From positions 1 to 25,233 of the forward strand of contig JASANZ010001931.1 in the NCBI GenBank assembly GCA_030849805.1: a stretch of DNA of 25,233 bases, written 5' to 3'. Numbering within the stretch: the first letter of the stretch is position 1; each line of letters begins with the position of its first letter. Position numbers and translations under genes: made by a program. This document shows positions 19,001 through 25,233 of this stretch, piece after piece. Under the pieces are notes generated by a model. That model was not told where the DNA came from. It worked only from the letters and a program-made list of their open reading frames with translations, and did not search any database. Source of the DNA: Sergeia podlipaevii. Taxonomy: Eukaryota; Euglenozoa; Kinetoplastea; Trypanosomatida; Trypanosomatidae.

Positions 19001-19726
19001 CTGAGCCAAAAAACTGTGAAGAAGGAGCACGCAGAGAGTGTGGATCTGGTTGCCGCCACCACCCCAAAGGCTCGTGCAGTAATGCGGAGCCAAAGGCCTT
19101 CCAGTTCCACGTCACTGCGGCCTCCTAGCAGGATCGGCAGTGGACTCATCACCACTCACGGCAACCTGGCCAATAAGGACCCACAGACAGCGTGCGCGGT
19201 GAAGATGACAGTGGCGAGGCGACCGTGGTGGGACGTCACGGCAGTCTCGGACGCTCACGTCATGTGTCTTCGCGGGTGCCTGCTCACCACCATGACGTCA
19301 GTGTTTTTGCTCTCGCGTGATGGTATGCTGCGGTACCGGCAGCCACGGCTGCCGCGTGTGCTCTCGCTGGTGGCGAGGACGCAGGGCTCAGTCGAAGGCA
19401 CGATAGAGCGCATGTTCCACGTGCTTGCTGCTCTGCTCTCCTGGCGTGAGCGGCGTGCAGCGGGAGATGCGGTGGTGTTCATTGACATTTCTGAGGTGGG
19501 GCCAATGGAGGCCGAGAACTTGGAACTTTCCGTTGCCGACTTCACCTTCTTTTTTAGCGATCTGGTTGTACGTGCGGATAGCGACGATGGCAGTGGTGGC
19601 AGTGCGTCTTTTCCCTTGGAAGTGGATGCGCAGCTGCTCAAGCAGGTGGAAGGATCCTCCGGTGTGACACTATCTCTGTTGTTGTCTTCGCACTGGGGTA
19701 GGGCTCTCATTGCTTCTCAATTTTGA
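13010..19726 (+). CDS. Giant low-complexity protein, divergent SPEF2/CPC1-like (central pair)
   Basis: A 2238-aa protein. Scattered blocks match, in the right order, SPEF2/CPC1, a scaffold of the C1b projection of the flagellar central pair. Blocks: a charged helix (about 64-79); CREVTHGLVDLAIRVSDSRFL (about 200-220) followed by WKEW (242), like the family pattern C-x-EI-VDL-KV-D-R-L then WKE; CIFLVGFPESEAFYQML (705-721), at the place of the adenylate-kinase DGFP motif; CFLVYDLTTRHNRLRDAY (841-858), like its LLD..SRM segment; LRGELFQQDRRMRRWQKQW (~1031-1050); a helical stretch ending MNYYAL (~1443); QEDCCETLAAEIAFPSPPP (~1803-1821) and FLTVEDLRALH (~1889-1899). No P-loop (GxxxxGKS/T) is visible, and only the end of a CH domain may remain at the N-terminus. 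Between the blocks lie Gly/Gln (~641-672), Ala (~893-925, ~1064-1088) and Ser/Thr tracts. The ORF is certain; the family is inferred. Confidence 0.6.
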   Translation: MKSTNGVRYNGDYSNPGDTFSALDAMDENLRRLGLSNEAATDPIRGEGTGSSIGYMTRIRAAKEERARLRREKDLRRFVSDDQQPQKVEADVHLQTQHHQQQQKNLGEDTGGASALVALRTDGKQATAQAQIRALAEAQGRERVAQQAKEAELARSVLAAAEDQRVHALRATQNGRYSSISSGVFPQQEEQYTAEASCFCREVTHGLVDLAIRVSDSRFLAAEGVEGGPVRRTSQDLGVTQWKEWVQECIHLISPTDQKKATTPTAAAATTAVAASKEPGQQGSAVHNRRDSSVTFGAGHRRELLETPNTFGLFDDVTEVSGALGAAQRQARVEADAALEALRRDEHRRKASEENLAFAAEAQGAHDRQFRRGILQECVEVLQGEGERLRKIALESIRRQYNETVVAVANSATSLSTGSINSVRASMSIATTATGVVCREEILPNWAQVMPPAGCFLHGDDLSGVRLLAETVDTVVMNAQRSQNQNQSLQPEDVAAFASATAAVASPGAAGSRHHQLAASAVAAFASATSVSTGHSVGVTVNEGSGLSRTFLTPRTLLGTATTARSRINSAGRTRLNNKVSSHRTSATADDEDRKEMETLTDALARELTAAHARNLHVLTSGRVPLVQPLNSFDHAPTISAGAGAGAGQKGGKGQGAGGGQQGGQQSGGGGLSAVFSQHKLPVFAAVNAGEAGKEAEEDVQQMKCIFLVGFPESEAFYQMLENKLQVTVDAMEMEMVLTEYRRAEQEAEAAALSSGALAYGSLSGGVGNGTIGKTKGVSSPAKPKAAAGGVGANAALGAASNNSGRQNRNAKGQPPPDDDQLITNQLHARKAFPPLCVVGCFLVYDLTTRHNRLRDAYVRGDNSISNAGASPAAANVTASGAFTPSTSVSAMGGTAAAAAAAATNNANASAAATAAAATATAMGFGISGSIVSSASTANSVSSGAHLSSFFPYLYVPLCHTVYNPEIIMAGAPTSQPQSQPQGPGTPSNKEVRHAPTSSPLLNLAIKSFKRGIGNGGKRIERVCETWGLERLRGELFQQDRRMRRWQKQWCNAFTGTSSAYAASVAAVAAAIAAASGVGGGAPAAATGHKGAGNAATRERDRSASKKRQPEKPKSGGQESRRDSTKNMLNSHNAAGDSNTRTAATIVRFPNVLFFFRKEDVSDAVVAATKKATAAAAADLNNGNVSIYPCSIKDHLTDDTERKRRDWVDYLVSRACAITTQLSGRLFTNESLAPLQLPAPLRISDYRLPPNVCTDLVFTYEQYTSLLVPASLSPVEFPLHTALHGSNFHVVPAIATEEVAEVDELRREEQMDEEKTRHMPALGAEMELLRAFSLYVLHLRRTLRHDAFPAFLWGGTAANSGTLKTADGTVQQQDLNNTLHYTSIDRNYESVRAELGGLASDFEMQLRLRCGLLLRHAVDAAVMAAAAALEEVCELVEMNYYALSTAHSAPRQRSQVAGPRTGTSTTANSAGDEVSEGGTGCGSVDYPSNNSQRFTNNQQDNQQLETQQEPSAVCFVRESFLSSVRRLAVDETQELVSAFFLGYEDPLGTFWSTLGAYARDVAATLRESFLHCLSAVREMHETAKAAEGSAGPCRAIVDLVNWDQYSYQLMDRIMTSTFGEFNTAGTSSGDARLGGGEAGGARRLFASGSASESEQNINTIFSRVHRGDAAPLIARCAVVLRELTRSFIAGRDSALRWLEVMYVVALSTPCVGPFPASGRPRSVADLFTPPEVPEAELGNALRQQQQHQRQSYLPEVFYEYGWHETLWELYVSSLSIYGRAYLGEAEYIHCNLLQQLFKQWQYQEDCCETLAAEIAFPSPPPLPQGLAPDCAYGVTHNCDDVEESGCGCVETECTGQMPLWFSDALLVAPCRPTIQQSIAAGTGEAPLPFLTVEDLRALHKRQARWHRIQSKVQNPRQQPQQQQQYLHQHGSSYSNFYHSNKSREVALVDLRECCASALLGRICFCTNADCPGLILCAVQEPSTRQLREAVLALPEAILSQKTVKKEHAESVDLVAATTPKARAVMRSQRPSSSTSLRPPSRIGSGLITTHGNLANKDPQTACAVKMTVARRPWWDVTAVSDAHVMCLRGCLLTTMTSVFLLSRDGMLRYRQPRLPRVLSLVARTQGSVEGTIERMFHVLAALLSWRERRAAGDAVVFIDISEVGPMEAENLELSVADFTFFFSDLVVRADSDDGSGGSASFPLEVDAQLLKQVEGSSGVTLSLLLSSHWGRALIASQF
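14929..15026 (+). repeat. Gly/Gln-rich low-complexity coding tract
   Basis: Codes for alternating Ala-Gly pairs followed by Gly/Gln/Lys-rich residues (about 641-672 of the giant protein). It lies just before the conserved VGFP block, so it acts as a linker expansion and not as part of the fold. Confidence 0.7.
15687..15785 (+). repeat. Poly-alanine coding tract (GCN repeats)
   Basis: Runs of GCT and GCC codons give eight consecutive Ala residues and then Ala/Asn/Thr-rich sequence (about 893-925). Blocks of identical synonymous codons suggest replication slippage and likely length variation between strains. Confidence 0.7.
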
Positions 19727-21092
19727 TCAAAAGAAGGGAAGAAGTGAAGAGGGACACGTTATATGGTGGTCTTCTGAAAGAGTCACGTTGTTGGTTTGCT
19801 ATCACTGGCTTTTCTTTGTTTAAGAAAGGGGGAAAAAATAAAGGATGACTTGTTCTTGCTTGTTCTTGCTTGTTTCTTTCCGCTGTTCCTTCCTTCTCTG
19901 GTTTCTTTTTCTATGTTTTTTTTTTATTATTATTATCATTTGATCAATGCGTTTGCGCTACTTGGTCTTTGCTATTGTTAATACATTTATTGCTTTTGCC
20001 TAGATAATTTTCTTTTTCTTTGTCACCTTACCTTGTTGCTGTTATACAATGTGCCTTTAGCTGTGCACAAACTTTGGAAATTGCATGTACATACGCGGAG
20101 TGATTTTTTTTTTTTTGAAAGGAAATAACAGGAGATGAAGGGGAGAAAAGCAGCTTTTGCTCCGCTGTCAGGCCATCATGACGGTGTCTTTTACATATGT
20201 ATCTATCGGGCATGCCTAGTCTAGAGGCTTTTCGGAGCCCGTAGGCAATGATGAAAGAACAATGAAACTGTGATACGTGCTGGACTATATATAAGCACGT
20301 GTGACGCAGGGTCAAAGGCTGAAGAATTCACATAAATATTTTTTGTTTTGGTCATGCTTTTGGAAATAAATAAAAGAACCAAGTTGGAAGAGGAAGAAGA
20401 AAATAAATGAGAAGAACAAAAAAGAAGAAGAAGTCAATACGAAAAGTTGAGTGAGGGGTAGTGATGAACAGCATAATAGTTTGTTGATCGCTCTTGCCCT
20501 CCTTTTTGTTTGTTTCTTCCCCCCCCCCGTCCCCGTTCTTCCCCTTTTCTTTTTTTTTCTTTTTTTTTTGCTGTTTCCTGTGGGTACAGGCAACTAGATG
20601 TAGTAGAAAAATGTAAATTTATTACGTGCACACAAACTATCAAATTCATCCCTTCTCCCCCCAAAAAATGAAAAGCAGCACAGCATTCACAACTTTCTTT
20701 GCCTGGCACTAGAGCCCTATTGCATAAATGAGTGTTTGTGCGTGTGTGTGTGTGCGTGAGAGTGGAAGGATATGCCCCCAATAGCAATAACAAACGAAAC
20801 AAAAAATGTGAGCTCCCCCTTTCAAATGCTTTTTTTTCCACTATGTTTATCATCTTTTTTTTTTGGTCCTTAATGTCAATATAGGAATCACATCAACAGT
20901 TTGCGTGTACTCTTTGCACGTGCGTATAGAGCCTGGTTGCTTCCTGCAGCCGCATACAGATAGTAGGAGAGGGAACCTTTTTTTTTTCGCTTTTTTTGCT
21001 TTTTCCTTTGTCAGGACATTCAGAGCACACACATATAAATATATCCCGTGTATATATCCAGAAAAGGGAAGAAAGAGAAGGCACTGTCAGCC
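19727..21092. other. Long intergenic region, giant gene to 445-aa gene
   Basis: About 1.37 kb of T-rich, low-complexity DNA: a tandem ttgttcttgc duplicate (about 19851-19870), a C10 run (20519-20528) inside a pyrimidine stretch, a GT/GC repeat (about 20738-20756) and many T runs. Open frames on either strand are short and low in complexity. I see no RNA gene. It probably holds a long 3' UTR of the giant gene. Confidence 0.55.
20976..21014 (+). promoter_or_regulatory. Predicted spliced-leader acceptor for 445-aa gene
   Basis: Long, T-rich pyrimidine tract ending in GTCAG (AG at 21013-21014). The 78-nt leader has no ATG before 21093. Confidence 0.7.
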
Positions 21093-22430
21093 ATGGAGGG
21101 ATACAAGGATGTAATCGTTAGCCAGCCGCCGGCCATGTACGCGCAGTCGTCCTACATGGCTAACATTTCTCTAGAGAATTACAAGGGCATTCTTCTCTGT
21201 GACCGCCCGTCAAACCTTGGTAACACCAGTGGTGGTTTTGGCGGAGAAGGAGCAGCCTCTTTCGTACCTGGAGGCCGCACTGGTAATCCTGTGGGGATGG
21301 GTCCTACGACGGAAGATCGGGTCTTACGTGAGCGACATCAACAGATGAGAGCTGCCAACGTGAAGTCACACCGCAACCAGTCGAGGCAGGTGCTGTCCCG
21401 GCACAGGCGTTGGCTGCGCTCCTTCGCACAGCAGATGAAGCGCATGAAGCAAGTGGATATTGACCGCGAGATTGACGCGGCCCGCAGGGCAGAGAGACTA
21501 CGCAAGCAGGAACAGGAGAAGCGAGAGCAGCAGCAGCGGCAGGATATGGAGGACAGCTCACAGGCTCAGATGCCCACCCCTCACGATATTCAGAAATTAG
21601 ACCCTTTTGCGGGCAAGACGGGTAGTGGCTCAGCGAAGAAGAGCGGCAAGAGCAAGCCGCGCTGGGCCATGACAGAAGATGAGGCTCTCGACGACGAGCT
21701 TGGCATGAACGACGACTTGCTTGACTTTGCCAAGAACTTAGACTATGATAAGTTCATTAATGACTACGCGGTGTCTGAAGCACTGAACGTTATGAGGGAC
21801 CGTGTTGCGCAGATAGCTAAGGCGAACAACTGGACTGAAGACGACATCATGCGTGCGGCGGACGCCAGCGACGATGACAACGACGATGACTTGCAGTCCG
21901 TAACGCCTTCTGAACTGGCTGCCGCCACTGTGCGCAGGCGAGAGCCAGCGAAGGACGGAGGTGCACGCCAGGCTGCGGCTGGAGGAGCCGCCGCCCACGA
22001 CGAGGACTGGGACGGAAGTGTCGGTCGAGGTCATCTGCTCAAGCGTGCGATTAGCCGCGATGCGCTTTCCTTAGCGGAGCGCATGCTGGCCAGCTCTCCA
22101 TCTATGCAAAAGGTGTACACCAAGCAAAGCCTCGCGCGTGTGCTGCAGAAGTGTGCCCTGAGCGGAGACACGGACGTCACGGAGGCGTCTCTACACGCCA
22201 AGCGTAACGCCGAGCTGGCTGCCATGTCTCCGGAGGAACTGACTGCAGCCACCGCACTGAACGCGGCGGGGGCGTTGAAGGAGCCCAAGGTGGTGCAAAT
22301 CAAAGCAGATGCCTCTCCTTTACTGGAGGATGAAGCGTGCGGCGGTCAACCACGCATCCTGCGGGAGATGCAGATGTCTAAGGAGAGGACTCAAGGGTTG
22401 CCCTATCTGTATCGCTGCCCTGCTATCTAA
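21093..22430 (+). CDS. Charged coiled-coil orphan, possible flagellar protein
   Basis: A 445-aa protein that I cannot place in a family. Order: a short conserved-looking N-terminus (SLENYKGILLCDRP, 26-39); a Gly-rich linker (45-70); a highly charged helical region rich in Arg/Gln/Glu (about 75-155, likely coiled coil); a Lys/Ser linker; a helical block with PRWAMTEDEALDDELGMND (189-207) and then LLDFAKNLDYDKFINDYAV (209-227), followed by a helix to about 245; an acidic stretch SDDDNDDD (259-266); an Ala-rich tail; and the end LPYLYRCPAI. There is no membrane segment or signal peptide. The NLDYDKFI-type block has the look of conserved cilium proteins, but this is an impression only. The frame is open upstream to a GTG at 21048; the first ATG is 21093. 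Confidence 0.8.
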   Translation: MEGYKDVIVSQPPAMYAQSSYMANISLENYKGILLCDRPSNLGNTSGGFGGEGAASFVPGGRTGNPVGMGPTTEDRVLRERHQQMRAANVKSHRNQSRQVLSRHRRWLRSFAQQMKRMKQVDIDREIDAARRAERLRKQEQEKREQQQRQDMEDSSQAQMPTPHDIQKLDPFAGKTGSGSAKKSGKSKPRWAMTEDEALDDELGMNDDLLDFAKNLDYDKFINDYAVSEALNVMRDRVAQIAKANNWTEDDIMRAADASDDDNDDDLQSVTPSELAAATVRRREPAKDGGARQAAAGGAAAHDEDWDGSVGRGHLLKRAISRDALSLAERMLASSPSMQKVYTKQSLARVLQKCALSGDTDVTEASLHAKRNAELAAMSPEELTAATALNAAGALKEPKVVQIKADASPLLEDEACGGQPRILREMQMSKERTQGLPYLYRCPAI

Positions 22431-23750
22431 GTCACAGTCGCTATCCTCCACCCCTTCTTTCCTCCTTGCCGGTTGTGGTGCAGGTTTCGTCCTTTTTTTT
22501 TTCTATGCTATTGTTGATTTGAGTTCTTTTTTCTTTTTGGCGTGGTTGATATGGCAAGTTCCGGTGAAGGAAACTTAGTTGTTGTTTGTTTGCTTTTTTT
22601 TTGCCTTTTTTGTGTGTGGCGGCTTATGTATACTAGCGCAGATTGCGTGTATGTAGTTACATTCTAGACTGACGTTTTGGCGCCTTCGCTCTTTTTCTCC
22701 CCTTTTCTAAAGTGCTATTTCATGGCCTGTTTATCATGGCGTTGAGAAGTAGATGAAGGTGCTTTAACTATTGCTCCACTTTTTTTTTTAGATAGAGTGT
22801 TGGAGGTGGTGCCTTTCCCCTTTTTCTTTGTTGCAGTTGCTGTTGCTGCTTCTGTGGTGTGTATGCCATCTACATGATCCCTTCTTTAACTTTTTTGATG
22901 CTGCGTTGAAACTAAATATGTGCGTCTTTTTTTTATCTTGGTGTTTTGACGCTTCGAAAAGAGAGTTGATAAGTGTGATGAGGGGTGTGTGTGTGTGTGT
23001 GTTCCCATTGTTTGTTTGTTTGTTTTTCCCCTATGTACAGTGGAGATTGTCTATTATTGTGTTAGAAAGAAAGAGAGAGAGAGAGAGAGAGAGGATATCT
23101 GTTGGAACTCAGCAAAAAAAAAAAAAATGTGGAGGTAAATTTTCTTAAGAAGAAGAAGAAGAAGAAGAAAAGGTAAAGCTTTGCAAAGAGTAGCTGAGAG
23201 AGGGATACGTTGAGTGGTATATGGATGTGCTTGTTTCTCCTTCTTCTAGCGGCATATATTGTGCCTTGTATAGAGAAAGGATACCCTCTCTTTCCTCATA
23301 TGTCTTATATGTAGTGCCTCAGCACTACGTGCTCCTTTTACTGTTTCTATTTCTGGATGCTTACAACAAATACTATCCACAACAAGAGGATCTGCCTTTC
23401 CGAGCCCTTTATCCTCCCTCTCTATGAGACTGGCATGCGCTTTTCCTATTATTTTGCATATATTTATAAATAGCTCTGGAGTATTGCTTTGCCTTTGTGT
23501 TCATGGTGCTCTGCGTTGCTACCAAATTTTTATTCGTTTTTCTTCCTTTTCATGTTGCATTAATAAATAAATAAATAAAAATTGTTATCCAACTTTTGTA
23601 AGCCCAAAAATAAAACATTAATCCATTACACAGAGGAAGAGTATAGTGTGAGGGGAAGCTTTATCACTTGCCATTACTATATAGGATCAGAAAAGAACGC
23701 GTACTTATACTTTCTACTCTTTATATTTCACACAAGCATACATACATACA
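22431..23750. repeat. Microsatellite-rich intergenic region, 445-aa gene to RPA2
   Basis: About 1.3 kb with T runs, (GT)9 (22985-23002), TTTG repeats (about 23009-23026), (AG)11 (23072-23093), A13 (23114-23126), (AAG)7 (23147-23169) and AATA repeats (about 23562-23580). A 68-codon frame at 23221-23427 begins with ATG but has no splice-acceptor-like tract and no family resemblance. No gene is called. Confidence 0.65.
23705..23736 (+). promoter_or_regulatory. Predicted spliced-leader acceptor for RPA2
   Basis: Pyrimidine-rich, T-heavy stretch ending in CACAAG (AG at 23735-23736). The leader would be 14 nt (cataca repeats) with no ATG. Confidence 0.5.
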
Positions 23751-24530
23751 ATGATTGGAAGGAACTCTGGAAGCAACTTCGCTACGGCAAGCAACGCGTC
23801 CGGACAGTCCGGCGGCGGCGGCGGCAGCACGCGCTCTGTTCACCCAATCCGCCCCTTAACCATTAAGCAGCTGCTTAGCGCTCACAGCGTGGGAGGTGGT
23901 GTCATGGTGCTAGACGGACGCGAGACAACTCAAGCCATGGTGATCGGCCGCATCGTCGAGTACGAGAACGCAAGCATGGCTACCGGCGGTGCTCTTACCG
24001 CTAAGCACAACGGCTATGTGATCACCGACAACACCGGCATGATCGTCGTGCGCCAATGGGCCGATGCAGAAGGAGTGATGGAGCCGCTTCCTATTGGCTC
24101 TCACGTGCGTGCCTCAGGGTCCGTGAAGGTGTGGCAGGGTGCCCCTATTGTGACTGGCACCGTCACTGCCATCACAGACAGCAACGAGATGAACTACCAC
24201 ATGCTCGATGCCATTCTCACTCACCTGCGGCTGACGCAGGGCAACAGGAGACCGGCGTCTCAGGTGATGGGTGGCGGCGCGTCGGTTCAGAACACCGCGG
24301 CCGCGATTGGTGCACAAAACATGCTGCCTGGAGGTGAAGGGAAGGTGCTCCTGACTGATCTGCTTCTTAGCTTTATCAAGCAGAAGGGAGATTCAGGCCT
24401 CAGCATGGACGAGCTCACGGTGAGCGCGCAGCGCTACAACTTCTCTGGCGCTGATGTGCGCACGGCGATGCGAACTCTGATGGCGGAGGGAAAACTGTTT
24501 CAGGGTCACGAGAACCGTTTCGTCATGTAG
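23751..24530 (+). CDS. RPA2: Replication protein A 28-32 kDa subunit (RPA2)
   Basis: A 259-aa middle subunit of the trimeric single-strand DNA-binding complex RPA, used in replication, repair and telomere maintenance. Layout matches the family: a Gly/Ser-rich N-terminal tail (1-30) in the place of the phosphorylated tail of RPA2; then IRPLTIKQLLSAH (33-45); an OB fold (about 60-145) with VIGRIVEYE, VVRQWAD (99-105) and GSHVRASGSVKVWQG (116-130); a helix that would join the trimer core (NEMNYHMLDAILTHL, 145-159); a linker; and a C-terminal winged helix (about 195-259, ending LFQGHENRFVM). Length is close to the usual 260-270 aa. The probable p18 gene follows, an RPA2-p18 order that I recall from other trypanosomatids. 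Confidence 0.95.
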   Translation: MIGRNSGSNFATASNASGQSGGGGGSTRSVHPIRPLTIKQLLSAHSVGGGVMVLDGRETTQAMVIGRIVEYENASMATGGALTAKHNGYVITDNTGMIVVRQWADAEGVMEPLPIGSHVRASGSVKVWQGAPIVTGTVTAITDSNEMNYHMLDAILTHLRLTQGNRRPASQVMGGGASVQNTAAAIGAQNMLPGGEGKVLLTDLLLSFIKQKGDSGLSMDELTVSAQRYNFSGADVRTAMRTLMAEGKLFQGHENRFVM

Positions 24531-24632
24531 TGCGCTAGCATGTGTAATGGATTTCATTGTGTTATGTTGTGTGAAGGTCCTTGGCTGACGGGAGTGTGTT
24601 TTGACGTGTCTTTCTTTNTGAGTGTGATATAA

Positions 24633-24666
24633 TATGTGAGAGAGCTGTCAAGCTATCTCTCTCATA
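24633..24666 (+). repeat. Inverted repeat, possible 3' UTR hairpin
   Basis: AGCT-GTCA-AGCT forms the top; below it GAGAG pairs with CTCTC across a 2-nt bulge, then one T-T mismatch, then TATG with CATA. About 13 base pairs in all. It lies ~100 nt after the RPA2 stop. Confidence 0.45.
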
Positions 24667-24801
24667 ACCATAGAAGAGAATTCTGGCTGGTTGCGATGGA
24701 GAGAGAAAGAAACGAAAACTCTAACTAACCAAATATGAAAGAAGAGAGAAGAAAAGTACACAACAACAACGACATCACCATTTAGTATTGCCAGTGTGTG
24801 T

Positions 24802-24832
24802 GAAGAAGAAGAAGAAGAAGAAGAAGAAGAAG
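24802..24832 (+). repeat. (GAA)10 trinucleotide repeat
   Basis: Ten perfect GAA units plus one G, all purine on the coding strand, in the RPA2-p18 spacer. Confidence 0.95.
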
Positions 24833-25126
24833 CAAATATATATATGTCGTTCTAAAGAGCGGTTGAGGTATGTACTTCACATGTTCAGCGCATTTACCCT
24901 ACATACGTAATTAGGCATTGTTGCTGTTTATTGATGATGATATTGTTAGTGCTTTGCTGAAGCAACGCCTTTTTCATTGTGTTACACTCATTTTTTTTTC
25001 TTTTTGCCCTTGTTTATTCTTCTTTAAAAAAAAAAAAATTGTTGATGTCTTCTTTTCCTTTACCTAAACATTCATCAATACACTAGATATACCGTTCATC
25101 GTGTGCATTGCACTTCATATCGTAGC

Positions 25127-25149
25127 GCCTTCTCTCGCACTTACTACAG
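25127..25149 (+). promoter_or_regulatory. Predicted spliced-leader acceptor for p18
   Basis: C/T-rich stretch ending in CTACAG (AG at 25148-25149), 33 nt before the ATG at 25183, with no ATG between. Confidence 0.55.
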
Positions 25150-25182
25150 CTCAAATATATCTTTTCACCTTACTCCGTCATC

Positions 25183-25233
25183 ATGCGCCGTGTGTCTAGC
25201 CAACTTGTGTGCGCCGCCGCCGCGGCCCGCTTC
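25183..25233 (+). CDS. Probable p18 ATP synthase subunit, N-terminus only
   Basis: Only 17 codons are in the window: MRRVSSQLVCAAAAARF. This is Arg/Ser/Ala-rich without acidic residues, the form of a mitochondrial presequence. The open frame runs off the end. Directly after RPA2, trypanosomatids carry p18 (once named mitochondrial ribonucleoprotein p18), a Euglenozoa-specific subunit of the F1 part of mitochondrial ATP synthase. The call rests on this gene order and on the general look of the presequence; the mature protein cannot be seen. Confidence 0.6.
   Translation, partial: MRRVSSQLVCAAAAARF

Larger units (their letters stand above)
24531..25182. repeat. Intergenic region, RPA2 to p18, with (GAA)10 and hairpin
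   Basis: Holds an ambiguous base (N at 24618), an inverted repeat (24633-24666), a (GAA)10 tract (24802-24832) followed by a short TA run, and T and A runs near 24990-25040. No open frame of note. Expected to be the RPA2 3' UTR and the p18 leader. Confidence 0.6.

Noticed and set aside
22828..23148. 106-codon hydrophobic frame upstream of RPA2
   Set aside because: Built from GT, GA and T repeats (the Arg-Glu run comes from the AG repeat), so coding is unlikely.
23221..23427. 68-codon ATG frame upstream of RPA2
   Set aside because: No pyrimidine tract with AG in front of it (the preceding DNA is an AAG repeat), no family resemblance and length expected by chance.
1..25233. Search by eye for transposons, SIDER- or ingi-like retroelements, CRISPR arrays, defence islands or viral genes
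   Set aside because: No reverse transcriptase, transposase, regularly spaced repeats or spliced-leader gene array was seen; the gene content is ordinary trypanosomatid core genome.

Overview
This looks like nuclear DNA from a kinetoplastid protist of the family Trypanosomatidae. The genes have no introns and lie head to tail in long one-strand blocks. Most start codons follow a pyrimidine-rich tract and an AG, the form of a spliced-leader trans-splice acceptor. Intergenic DNA is full of homopolymers and microsatellites. Several products are trypanosomatid-specific: an SCP2-thiolase-like protein with the YDCF fingerprint, and the start of a probable p18 ATP synthase subunit next to RPA2. I cannot name the genus.

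Layout: four minus-strand genes fill the left quarter. In transcription order, right to left, they are an orphan basic-tailed protein (225 aa), a PP1-like phosphatase with an insertion, a CFAP20-domain (DUF667) protein, and ribosomal protein L13a (cut by the window edge). A 536-bp divergent strand-switch region (6238-6773) follows, the usual place where Pol II starts both blocks. It carries a G10 tract and a perfect palindrome. The plus-strand block then holds EIPR1/TSSC1, cytosolic lysyl-tRNA synthetase, the SCP2-thiolase-like protein SLP, a 2238-aa low-complexity protein that I read as a divergent SPEF2/CPC1 central-pair protein, a 445-aa charged orphan, RPA2, and the first 17 codons of a probable p18.

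The genes do not form one pathway, as is normal for polycistronic units in this group. Themes are translation (L13a, LysRS), flagellar axoneme (CFAP20-domain protein, SPEF2-like giant, perhaps the 445-aa orphan), vesicle tethering (EIPR1), mitochondrial lipid and energy metabolism (SLP, p18) and DNA replication (RPA2). I found no tRNA, rRNA, transposon, CRISPR array or prokaryote-type system. The most notable points are the SPEF2 assignment with its degenerate adenylate-kinase-like region and missing half of the CH domain, the second CFAP20-type protein, the PP1-like enzyme with a 29-residue insert, and a strong acceptor-like tract directly behind the SLP stop codon.

Starts were set at the first in-frame ATG; several open frames run further upstream but hold only non-ATG codons there. 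Family assignments rest on remembered family sequences and motifs, not on database searches.
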